From the NCBI GenBank assembly GCA_037447655.1, contig JBBHKE010000348.1, positions 1 to 54,188 on the forward strand: a DNA stretch of 54,188 nucleotides, given 5' to 3'. The translations under genes and the position numbers were made by a program. Shown here in pieces: positions 11,821 through 22,450 of the stretch. Source of the stretch: Zygnema cylindricum. Lineage: Eukaryota > Streptophyta > Zygnematophyceae > Zygnematales > Zygnemataceae. The notes under the pieces are model-generated. The model saw only the letters and a program-made list of their open reading frames with translations. It searched no databases and was not told the DNA's origin. Position 1 is the stretch's first letter. The number at the start of each line of letters is the position of its first letter.

Positions 11821-12158
11821 AAGGTTTCAAAAACTAAGCGCAAGGTTTCAAAAACTTAAAAAAAAAACGCAGCGGTGGCCGGTGGGTAGCGACGGGGGTA
11901 GGAATATCGGTATGCTACCGTGACATTGACGATATCATACCTCAGAAAGTCAGAATTCGAAGCCACACAACGGGAAATTCCGCCTCGTGACATACCGTAC
12001 AGTTGCACAATCTGTACGTTAATTTAAAAACGTGCGAGACCCTACGTGACGTGATTGGAAGAGTGTCATCGGACGGCAATAACAGAATATTAATGTTCAT
12101 CGGACGGCACAAACAGGATTAAGTATTTGGATCTGAAGGCTTACTTCAGCTAATTCGG
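11821..12158. other. H2B upstream region
   Basis: Sequence between the hAT target duplication and the H2B promoter. AAGGTTTCAAAAACT occurs twice in tandem at about 11820-11860. Nothing else is recognised apart from likely promoter DNA. Confidence 0.4.
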
Positions 12159-12205
12159 ATTGGTGAAAAAAATGACCAATCAGGAAAAGCTTCCTTGTGT
12201 ATATA
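12159..12205 (+). promoter_or_regulatory. H2B core promoter: two CCAAT boxes and a TATA box
   Basis: ATTGG at 12159-12163 (inverted CCAAT) and CCAAT at 12176-12180 form a close inverted pair. They are followed by TATATA at 12200-12205, about 238 bp before the ATG. Paired CCAAT boxes with a TATA box are common in histone promoters. A start about 30 bp after the TATA box would give a 5' UTR of roughly 210 nt. Confidence 0.55.
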
Positions 12206-12442
12206 GCCAGAAACCAGCCAATTTTTGCTCATCCCAGAAGGCAGGCAGAAAGTTAAAGGGAAGTTTTGAATTTGAGTTACTGCTTGCTTTGTAATAGACT
12301 AATTTCTATTTTTCACTACCCTCTTTTTTCTGGCAGTAATATTTTGGTTTCCGGTTAGGAGGCTTTCTAAAACTGTACTCACTTCTGCTCTCTGGTTTTA
12401 GTTTGAGCTATTCTTCTTCTCTTTTCTCCTCTTTTTTGTACT

Positions 12443-13313
12443 ATGGCTCCCAAAAGCGATGAGCAGAAGGCGACAAAAAGTAAGGCGGAGAAGAAGGTTG
12501 CCGGGAAGAAGCCTGCTTCAACTCCTACTTCTTCAGAGAAGAAACCAGCTAAGGAAGGAGTGACTAAGAAAAAGTCAAAGGGAACCAAGAAAGTCAACGA
12601 GAGTTACAAGATATATATTTACAAAGTTCTTAAGCAGGTATGAGTGTTCAACCTTGTCCTTAATTTTTGTCGTCGGAAGACGGTGTTTTTGCAGGTATTT
12701 TTTCTTCTTCTTTTTTTATGGATTGTGAAACTCCACTGAGATTGCTTCATGTTTAGCAGATTGTACCACTTCTATTCTCTGCCCTAATTTTGTATGAAAT
12801 CACGCTGTACGGTCATGAGCTTTTTATGCAGATAATGTCTTATGAAGCCTTTTTTTATTTCGTTTTTCCTTTTCTTTAAGCTGTTTTTTGATGGTGATTC
12901 TCTTCCTGTCAAATTCTTGCTCATTACCGTCTTTTTTTTGTTTTTGTTTTTTTTTTTAATTTTTTCGTGCTTTTTTTTATTTTCTGCTCTTGCTTTTTTC
13001 CCACTTCCTTCATGTTCTTTCCTCATGTTTTTAATATGCCTCTTCTGATCATTTATATTATTTTTCGTATTTTATGCAGGTCCATCCTGACACCGGAATT
13101 TCTTCAAAAGCCATGTCTATCATGAATTCCTTCATCAATGATATTTTTGAGAAGCTTGCTTCTGAGTCGTCTCGTTTGGCGCGGTACAACAAGAAGCCTA
13201 CCATCACATCACGAGAGATTCAAACTGCTGTCCGCCTCACTCTTCCTGGAGAACTTGCGAAACATGCAGTGTCAGAAGGCACGAAAGCTGTTACTAAATT
13301 TACTAGCAGCTAG
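12443..13313 (+). CDS. H2B: Histone H2B, one intron, 142 aa
   Basis: Exons 12443-12637 (65 codons) and 13080-13313 (77 codons plus TAG) are separated by a phase-0 GT-AG intron of 442 bp (CAG|GTATGA...ATGCAG). The N-terminal tail of about 50 residues is rich in Lys, Ala and Ser, as in plant H2B. The histone fold begins at [11 protein letters not shown] and continues [28 protein letters not shown] and [17 protein letters not shown], ending TKFTSS. The C-terminal Lys of AVTKF is the conserved monoubiquitination position. The protein pairs with H2A in the nucleosome. The intron falls between Gln and Val of LKQ|VHPD. Length and core are canonical and there is no frame damage. The intron suggests a polyadenylated transcript rather than a metazoan-type stem-loop message. 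Confidence 0.97.
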
Positions 13314-13365
13314 ACATTTTTCTCAGGAATGATGCTAGTCTTGCTGTCTTAAAACTCTATCAGGA

Positions 13366-13435
13366 ACTAGACATGTTTCTTGGGAATCAGGCAGTGTCAT
13401 AAGGAACAAAGGCAGTTATTAAATTTATCAGGGTT
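13366..13435 (+). repeat. Decayed duplicate of the H2B C-terminal coding segment in its 3' flank
   Basis: The 3' flank at about 13385-13430 (GCAGTGTCATAAGGAAC, then GCAGTTATTAAATTTAT) mirrors the end of the coding sequence at about 13266-13310 (GCAGTGTCAGAAGGCAC, then GCTGTTACTAAATTTAC). The adjacent CTAGACATTTTTCTCAGGAA and CTAGACATGTTTCTTGGGAA also match. An imperfect tandem duplication straddling the stop codon explains this; the second copy is not in frame with anything. Confidence 0.7.
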
Positions 13436-15589
13436 TTGAAGACCGGAATATCTTGGCTTTTTATGTCTTAGCTTTTGTGGACAGCTGGCATCTACTTTGA
13501 GCAGCTACTTGATATCCCTGGAGTTAGGGTCTGAAACTTCTCTGACAAGCTTGTATTATTTTGGTCAGAGGAGTGGTTAGCAAATTTGCTAGCAGTTGTT
13601 TTTGGGTTTAAAGCCCGAGAATTTGGTCTTTAGCTTTTTTGGAAAGCTGGTATTGTTTTGGTAATAGCAGCTTTACAGTAAAGCTTTCTGTACAGTCAAT
13701 ACAGTTTTGTCTTTGCATTTTTCAAAGTGATAAATTGTTGTTCCTTTCTGCCAAAAAGTTATAACAAATAAAGCGACAGCTGGCAATTTTGGGTCTGTAT
13801 TTGTCACCGCGGATGGCAATTTGTCTGTGATTAGCAGTTTCATTTTATTTGAAAGTTCAGTTTTTTGTACTCAATACTTTGCTTTGACAGCTTCGTCTCC
13901 ATTTTTTACCTCACAACTGTAGTTTACTTGTGATTATTGCAGTGTCATTTTTTGATTGTCAATTTCGTTCCCAAGTTAATTAAAGTTGTAAAGCTGATCT
14001 CAAAGCCTGAAGTTTCCTCTGTTATGTTAGAGGAATACCTGTCTTTTTTCATGACATACAGAATTTTGTTTGTATAACATAATTTTTATTTGAGTAAATT
14101 ACAGGACAGTGTCCTAGTCACATTTTTCTTTTTTTCTCTTGATTATATGTCGACGCTCGTTCGAATCTCCATTAAAAGTGTAAACCAGATGCATGGTAGC
14201 GACATGTTATTTTTGTATAAACCGAACAAGCTGTTTTTTGCCTGGATTGCCACTACATTAGAACCTTTCTAACAATACAATATAACTCCATAATTCAATA
14301 CCTGTGCCGACCCTGGACTTGGGCCTGCTTATGACCCTGCTTAAATTAGATTATGACCCTGCTTAATTTAGATTATGACCCTGCTTAATTCAATAACCAG
14401 TCTAATTCAATACCAACCCTCTCTCCCAAGAGTGTCGTTTTAGAGAGGCCCTACTGTACATTGCTATTTCCATGGAGTCCTTCAGTCCTTACTTTTTAAG
14501 CGCTGCCGATTAACTACACTAAGCTGCGACTTCTAACATGGCTCCTGCTACTGCAACAGTGATTAGATTTCTCACATCATCTCTAATATAAATGTAATAT
14601 GTAACTACAGTGGAAAGGTATAACATCTGAGTAACTCACTCTGCTCCCATGGTGCATGATATACTAAGGGATATTATCATAACTTGGGATGCATTATGTG
14701 ACATGACACGAGGCATGTTCATAAATTCAACCTGTCAGTTTGTGCAGCCATGCTGACTATGGTTGTCACTTTGTTGTGTATTTATTGTAATTGACCGACA
14801 GACACAGCTCCAATTGTAAATGCCGTGCAAGATATACATTGATCCGCTCTAGCTAAGAACAGTCTTTTATAAATAAAATTGGAGTTGTTTAAAGATAAGA
14901 TTGATCTGAATTTAGCCAGAAATCTGTTCGATTTCAAACATAATCTAACATAGTTGGAACCTGTGTCTGAAAGTCACAACAGATGTGTGTGCTGTTGTGT
15001 CTCACGAACTCTATAGTAGGTTCACTAGTTCATCTCAACAAGAATTTCTTTGAAATAGTTGATAAATCCACTAGAGCACTCGTTCAAAAATCAGATTCAT
15101 AAACAAATGCATTTTCAATCTCAAGGATTGCAGAATTGTTTTCAATTGTCATTTGCATATTCCACTCCGCAAGCGAAATTGTGGAACAAAACTCCAAAAC
15201 AAAAATTAGACGATGATGAATCTCGTATTTTATGCACATAACAAAAACTGTATACATGTCAGAAATATCCTGCTCAGGCAAATCAACTTGCAGTGAAGAC
15301 AGACCTACAGATGTAACCTGAACAATGATTATATGTAGTCCCAACAAATGGGAAGTCGTTATTCTTGCCAATCACCATCTACATACATGAGCTTGTTATA
15401 TACACAGTAAAGCCACAGACGACTACACCAGAAAGTACAGTGTGTACTTATTTTCCTGAATCTGTATCACCACGGATCTCGCTTATAACACGAAAAAGAA
15501 ACGTCCTGAAACTGTATTTTGCCTCAAATCTTGCGTACAACGCTAAAAAGAACACGTACTTCTTTTCCTGAAACAGTATTTCCTCGGTC
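13436..15589. other. Convergent intergenic region between H2B and LEA gene 2
   Basis: Holds the 3' flanks of both genes. The H2B-proximal part contains several (GC/AC)AGCTGGCA(T/A)-like and AAAGCT words, perhaps further decayed duplications. A 22-bp unit with core TTATGACCCTGCTTAA is repeated three times at about 14328-14396. No further gene was recognised; short open frames at 14090-15571 look random. Confidence 0.45.
14328..14396 (+). repeat. 22-bp tandem repeat, three copies
   Basis: The unit TTATGACCCTGCTTAAATTAGA or close variants occurs three times head to tail. It is non-coding and lies between convergent genes. Confidence 0.85.
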
Positions 15590-18500
15590 TTACTTAGGAC
15601 AGTAAGCCGTATGTTTGGGAGCATCAGGGTTGTAGTCGGCCGGTGAGACTTCTTCAGGCACAAGGACTCGAGGTGTCTCGTCACGTTTCTCATTGGTTGC
15701 CTTTCCCGTAGCAACATATCCTTTCGCACTCTCCAACGCCTGTACATAAACGAAGAACGATTCTCATCAATTAAACGCAGAACAATTTAAATCAACTAAA
15801 CAAAAGACAATTCAAATCAATTAAACAAAGGACAATTTGAATAAACTAAACAGAAAACAATTAAAATCAATTAAACAAAAAACAATTCAAATCAGTTTAA
15901 TAAAGAACAATTAAAATCAACTAAACAAAAAACACTTCAAAACAACTAAACAAAGAAACAATCCAAACCAATAAACTCTCCAATGTCTGTCTATAAACAG
16001 AGGACGCCAATTCAAATCAACAAACGACCAAGGAAGTAATGCACTCTGAAACTTTTAGAGACAAACGTGAAATGGTTGAACATAATTTTCGACAAGTTAA
16101 TAAACATAATTTTTGAGAAGTTACTGGACTCTCTACTAAATATGATCTCAAATCGTTAACAGCATTTTAAACCATGCTACAAACCTCGAACACAACAAAT
16201 CATGATTCGCCACAAGACTACACTCTTTCTTTGAATTACCATAAAGAAATACCAAGCAGAAAAACAGTCCCTCCAGTCCAGGAAAATCAACAGATCTCCT
16301 CTGCAGTTTCTGCAGTTCATTCTTTTCCAGCATAGTATTGGAAGCGAGATTAATCACTTTCTCCTCGTTTGTACTCTATTCTTCGATAAACCATGCTTTC
16401 TACTCACTACCATCTCTTCAGAGCTAAGGCGTAAAAAAAAGAAGAAAAGCTACAAATTTGCCTATCGATCCCATACAGAAATACCACCCAGAAAAAACAT
16501 TTCGAAATCAACATACCTGCTCTGCGGTTTCTGCAGTTCGTTCTTTTGCTGCCTGCATAGAATTTGCCGCCTGATTAATCGCTTTTTCCCTCGTTTCTTT
16601 TGCTCGTTCCAGCATTTGCCAGGCTGTTTGTAAAGTACTCTCGCGCGCCTCTTCCAACCGATGTTTCATGGCTTCCATACTTTCCGAGGCTCTCTCAGCT
16701 GCTGCAGATGTTGTTTCTTGGGCCGTTTCAACAATAGCCTGTAAAAGTTTCAGGAAACCATGGAGAAGACGTGAGTTAGAGCCACCGCCAGTGTTCCACA
16801 GTTTCAATTCTCGTGAAGAAAATAGTATCAGTCTTTTGTGAAGAAAACAATAGGACAAGTGACATCATTTTGAGCGTTTTATGGTGTTCTTCATCAAACT
16901 CATCAATACAATATTCTCGGTCTTCATAGAGAAGTCGATAGAATTAGAGACTTGAAATGTTTTACACGATCTTTCAACGAATTCATCAATACAGTACTAT
17001 TGCACACAGATTTCGATTAGCGTTAAAGATTCACTTCTCCACACAAACTAAACAAAGCATCTGACTTAACCAAAACAGCTATTCAAGTGGAAGTGTAGAC
17101 ATACACAAGAAATCTTAGAAACTTAACAGTTCTTCTAGACTACCGAAGAAAATAAATCCAGAACCAGACAGGCGATGACAATCTAAGGCGCAAGTAAAAG
17201 AAAGTCCACTGGAAAGACTGTGAATATCATAAAGCGTAAGAAAAGCAAGAAGAAGAGCCTCATAGACTCAAAGAAAGTCCACTGGACAAACTGTGAATGT
17301 CATAAAAATCAAAAAGAGCAAGGAGATCAGCCTCAAGGAAAAAAAACGGTACCTGTTGTGTCTCTTCGACTTTCTTCTGCATCTCTCCTGCTGTCTCCTT
17401 CGCTTTTTCTAACACTCTCGACGAATGTTCTGAACCCTTCTCCTTGATTTCCTCACCCTTTTCCTGTGCTTGTTCCACTGTTTCTCTCGCTTTTTCTCGA
17501 CCTTTCTCTGAGACATCCTTGAGCGCTTCAGACGTCTCTGGAGTCTTTTGAGAAGTTGTTTCCTCGGTCTTTCTAAGGAGATCCTGAGCGAGAGACAAAT
17601 GTAATTGCGATAACCTTTAGAATGTTAGAGGAAGTAATCAGCGATAGATATCATTCCATCACAATACTGCACATAGTACGCAAACAAACATTCTAAACCT
17701 TTAAAACATGAAAAAAAAAAAAAAAACATATGGAACATCGTTCATTTACATATACTCAAGCTCACAGAAGAGTTGCAACAACAAAAAGAACCACGACGTT
17801 GTCACATTCTTACCAGATTTGGTAAACACATTTCCACTACTCTCTTACGGAACTATTAGGATTCATCAAATGTATTTTTAAACTTGTATTTTCAAGGAAA
17901 CTTGTCTGCTACTGAAATTATTGGATTCATCGAAGGTACATTTGAAAAAGATCCTACTGCTAAGGAAAACCTGTCATTCTATTGTACTGTTTTCATTCCG
18001 TCAAAAAGCTCATTAGCAGGTCTTCACTCTAGTTTTCTCAGATTTGACACATTTTTCAAAACGAAATTCACTTCTCAAACGAGGTTAATATTTCAATATC
18101 TGGACCGTAAATTGGGATGTTGACGTGCTGATGATGATGACGGTGATGATGATGATGACGTGATCAATGTTGGCCGTATGTCATCATCATTAGTGTTCTT
18201 CCGCAAAACATTAATTGCAGCTACCTGACGATTTTTGTCACCATGTGCCACGTGTTCATGTCCACCAACACCGACCATCTCCTTTGCCTTCTCAAATACC
18301 TGACAGGTACACATACGAGACGATTTTGTTGCCATAAATACATTAAACGAAGATTACACTGCCTTAAATACATAGGAAAGAGTCATGTTGCCATAAATGC
18401 ATTAAAGAAACTTATGTTGCCGATATTACTTAGTATGTTTGTTGATGTCTAAAGTAGGACCACATTTGTGCAAGCTATTTCAACGATGTTTCAATATATC

Positions 18501-21500
18501 CACCTTCACCATATTAGTTGAACAAGCACTTTTACATATAAAGACCCAATGAAACAAATTTCAAAAGTTTTTACTTCTTTTTAGCAAGCCTTCCTCCATT
18601 GTGAAAACCAAACTCCTTTGCCATAACAAGTGAGGGAACCATACTTACAACTTAAAACATCACATTTTCTTTTTACCAACAACTCAACATTTTGGACCTT
18701 TTCCATCAATATTTCAGGCCACTTTCACTTTACTTTATGAACAGAAAGTGCATAAGCAAATATAAAAACAACACTTTGGAGACAAAACCGCTAGAATTTA
18801 TAAAATGACATCATATAACGTGTTTCGAACCTGATGCAAAAAACCGCCTGCTTGTTCTTGAGTGTGATGAGTAGTTTCTTGTGTCTTTTTTGCAGCCTCT
18901 CCTGCCTTATCCTTAGTTGCATCAGCTGCCTCCTTTGTTTTATTCTTTGCTTCCTCAGAAAGTTGAGACACTCGATCTTTTGCGGATTCTTTTGTCGCTT
19001 TCAGTTTTTCCGTAGCTTCTCGTGCTTTCTCCTTAGTTGCATCAGTTGTCTCCTTTGTTTTATTCTTTGCTTCCTCAGAAACTTGAGACGCTCTATCTTT
19101 TGCCGATTCTTTTGTCTCTTTCAGTTTTTCCGTAGCTTTTCGTGCTTTCTCCTTAGCTGCATCAGTTGCTTCCTTTGTTTTGTTCTTTGCTTCGTCTGAA
19201 ACTTGAGATGCCCGATCTTTTGCTGATGTTTCGGGATTTTCCTGAACCAATTCCAGCCGAGGAGAAATGCCACAGGGAAACTAGACATTGTCAGCAAAAA
19301 TGCTAAAAAACATAACCAAAAGAGCAAGCAAAATCATTAACAACTGGTTGAAATAGAAAAACGTCACAAGTAAAATAGGCATACCGTTTTCTGAGTCGCA
19401 GTATTGTCATGATGACCGCCAAAACCAACGAACTCTTTGGCCATTTCAACCATCTGAAACATTCCTAATATTAACGGGTCAATTAACTGCTTCAATGATA
19501 TCTATTGTTGAAGTTACACCATAACACATATAACTTCAAGTGGAAAATGATTAACGAAACTATCTGTTACCGTTGAATCTTGCAATTCTATTTCAATATA
19601 AGCAACATAAACAAAGGATGAAATTGTACATATCAACAAAATCAACAACAGAAAGACCGAGTAACTTGACCAATTCCCTTAGATACAATACTTCAATATC
19701 AGTAGCAAAATCCCTTTGTCAATTTTCAAAATTGCAACGAGTTTCCCAGGATAATATTAAATCCAACACTTCGATATCATCAACAACATATGCTACGATC
19801 CTCTTGACAGTGAAGAGGATGACAACTACAGAATTTTCCATACTTTTACGTACATGTTGAAGAACATTTCCTGTATGTTCCTGGCCCTCCTCTACTTTTT
19901 CCTTGACATTTTGTGAAGCCTGAGTGGCAGATTCTGAAACTCTGTCCTTCACTTCATTGGTTTTTTGCTTTCCAGCTTCTGCCATTTCATGACTCTTCTC
20001 TTTCGCCTTCTCTGTCGACTCTTTCAGGTTCTCCTTTGTTTTCTCCTTCCCTTCAGAAATACTTTGCTTGGCAGCTTCTCCAGTGTCTCTGGCCCTCATT
20101 TTTGCATTTTCCGCTGGCTCCGTTGCTTTTTCTGTACCTTCTTTTGTATTTTTCAGTAATTCTTCTCCTGTCCCCTTCATTTTTCCCATACCTTCTTCTG
20201 TCTTTTTCTGTAATTCTTCTGCGGTTTGGGATGTCTTCTCCTTCAATTTTTGTGTTAAGTTTTCTCTATTTCCTTCAGTTTCTTCAGTTCCCGGCACTTT
20301 CTCGTGAATCGAGCTTGGGACTTCAGCCTGCTGTAAGAAAACAATAAAAACTGTTATGAGTTTTAAAACAAGCATTTGCCAATCCTTCAAGATCTTTCAT
20401 TCAACCAACACTAAAAACATGCTGTTATGAAGACCAAAAAAAACTACTGTTTAGACAGCTTACCACAACATAATCTATATCTCAATCATGCCAGAAACTT
20501 TACATTAGTTTCTTTTAAAACGATAGACCTCCAACTCAATTGGCATATAGCTAACAAAAGACTTCGTTTGACAAAAACAAACTAGAGAAATGGTTTCGAA
20601 TGTAGTTACATGTCCTCCTGTGGTACTATCCCCGCGATGACCACTTATACCCACAAACTCTTTGGCCCTTTCGACCATCTGCAGAGAAAATAAACAGCAC
20701 CGTCAATAGGACTCCACAAATAGATTTCTCTTTAAAAGATAAATATGCCTAGTATATCACCTTGAAGATGTCTGTACTTAAAACTAGTAAAAAACATTCG
20801 GACTGATAAATTTATCAACGCTAGTAAAAATAGCATGTAACATCATTGAATTTCCATTTTTGCATGAATTATGTGACCAAAAATTAATGCATGAAAACAA
20901 TCATTCCAGAATTTAGTTTGATACTCGAACAGAGTCTCTTCTACAATACATGCAAACAGTTACTGTTTGAAGGACACAAAAACAACGCAATGCAAAGGAA
21001 AGTGCCCAACAGCGGGAACATACCTGTTGGAGCACATTTCCAGTGTGTTCTTTTGTTTCTTCTAATTTTTCTTTTGTTGCTTGAGAGGCCTTTGACGCAG
21101 TTTCGGCAGCATTATCTTTGACTTCCATAGATTTCTGCTTTGCCGCCTCAGTCAACTCCCTTGTTTTTTCCTGAGTAGCCTCTGCTGTATCTTTTGCTGT
21201 CTCTTTTGCTTTCTCCTTCCCTTCAAATGCCTTCTGTTTTGCCGCTTCTGTCGTCTCTGAAGCCCTATGCTTCATTGAATCGGTGAAATCGGAAAGACTC
21301 TCTGATGCTTTATCTTTGATTTCCTGTGCCTTATCAGTTGCTGACTCAGCCGTTTCCTTCGATCTCTCTCTTACAGCTTCTGCTGTCCCTTCTGCCGTCT
21401 CTTTTGCTTTCTCCTTCCCTTCCAGTGCCCTCTGTTTTACAGCTTCGGTTGCTTCTGAACTTCCATGCTTAACTGAATCTGTAAAGCGGGAAGTCCTTTC

Positions 21501-22450
21501 TACTGCCTCATCTTTAACCCTACGAGCCGATTCAGTTGCCGATTCACCAGTTTCCTTCAATCTCTCTCTTGCACCCTCTGCTGTCTCCTTCGACTTCTCC
21601 AACCCTTCTTGTACTTTTTGTTTAATGGTTTCACCTGTGTCAGAGGTCTTCCTTTCCGCTGATGAGCCCACATCAATCACAATTTCGGATAACCCCTAGT
21701 AAAGCATGAAGGAAAAAGAAAAAGATGATAAGAAAGAGATACAAGACAAACAGTATGCCAACCAAACATAAGAGTTGAAGCGGGAAAAACAGAAAGATTT
21801 GGGAGAGATATAAGGCAAACATTGCGTAGAAAATAAAACATGAGACATTGAAGCGGAATGTCTAACTGAGGATGTAAAGTCCCAATTTTTTCATTTTTTT
21901 ACCTTACAACACTGCAAACCGGACAGAAAATTCTCAAAAAGTCATGCAAAAACAATTAGCTCTTATATGTTCCTATGTACTTCATACAAAAAGAAAAGAC
22001 TTCCAAATGCGTAAACGCATTAACTTGACAATTTGTGTGCCAAAAAAAGACAAAAAGCAAGTAAAAAAAGAAAAAAAACTTTTGATGAGAACTTTTATGG
22101 AAAAAAACATTTTCCAAACATACAGAATGATAGCAGGAAAAGAATCAACAAAATTAGCCTTCTTCCAACTTGTCAGTAAGAATAACCAGCTTAGAAATGT
22201 AAAAATAGACACACGAAATTTACTCACAGGAACTTCTTTTAATAAGTTAAAGAAATCCATTTCAAGGATTTTACGAAGTGTACTAAATTAAATTAATAAA
22301 ATATAAATATACACGCACCTTCCCTTCTTCTCCCCCTGCTCTCTCTCCTAGGATGGTTGCCTTTGCAGCAGGCGTGAGATCATCAGGAGAAACACGTTCA
22401 ATTCGTGCAACAAATATTTCAGGTTTTCCCTTTTTGATATCTTCTGACAT
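15590..22450 (-). CDS. Large modular group 3 LEA protein, 10 exons, 835 aa
   Basis: Exons in gene order: 22450-22319, 21695-21024, 20678-20610, 20330-19854, 19453-19385, 19241-18831, 18299-18225, 17583-17353, 16738-16517, 15739-15590. They give 44, 224, 23, 159, 23, 137, 25, 77, 74 and 49 residues. All nine introns are GT-AG and phase 0. The start is MSEDIKKGKPEIFVARIERV; the end is ...HTAYCPK then TAA. Exons 2, 4, 6, 8 and 9 are Ala/Lys/Glu/Thr-rich 11-mer repeats (for example KEKAKETAEG), strongly helical when dry and without membrane segments. Exons 3, 5 and 7 are short linkers beginning MVERAKEFVG, MVEMAKEFVG and VFEKAKEMVG with Gly/His-rich ends. Known LEA_4 proteins protect membranes and enzymes during desiccation or freezing; this role is inferred from composition. 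At 835 residues it is much longer than typical family members of about 100-400. No targeting signal was recognised. An ABRE-like motif lies about 350 bp upstream. Alternative splicing of cassettes would preserve frame. Expression is unproven. Confidence 0.85.
15760..15975. repeat. 26-bp degenerate tandem repeat in LEA gene 2 intron 9
   Basis: About seven to eight copies of a unit like AACAATTCAAATCAACTAAA plus CAAAAG follow one another head to tail. They lie between exons 9 and 10 and are non-coding. Confidence 0.85.
16240..16380 (-). pseudogene. Dead duplicate of LEA gene 2 exon 9 (3' half plus donor)
   Basis: This intronic stretch matches the 3' half of exon 9 and its downstream intron border (16472-16612) base for base over long runs: TCTGCAGTTTCTGCAGTTC against TCTGCGGTTTCTGCAGTTC, and GATTAATCACTTTCTCCTCG against GATTAATCGCTTTTTCCCTCG. 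On the gene strand the splice donor of the real exon (CAG|GTATGT) is changed to a sequence without GT, and the reading is no longer LEA-like. It is therefore a tandemly duplicated exon that lost function. It sits 137 bp downstream of exon 9 within intron 9. Confidence 0.82.
17190..17340. repeat. ~75-bp tandem duplication in LEA gene 2 intron 8
   Basis: Two consecutive copies share AAAGAAAGTCCACTGGA, ACTGTGAAT(A/G)TCATAAA and AGCCTCA. They lie next to the exon 8 donor at 17352 and are non-coding. Confidence 0.8.
18128..18162. repeat. GATGAT-type trinucleotide tract
   Basis: A run of GATGATGATGACGG-like triplets in LEA gene 2 intron 7. Simple sequence, no coding role inferred. Confidence 0.7.

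Noticed and set aside
18834-19199. 121-codon Cys/Phe-rich plus-strand frame
   Set aside because: Antisense shadow of LEA gene 2 exon 6.
19913-20347. 144-codon and other plus-strand frames opposite LEA gene 2
   Set aside because: Phe/Leu/Ser-rich antisense shadows of Lys/Glu-rich repeats; the minus strand has the splice sites and LEA motifs.
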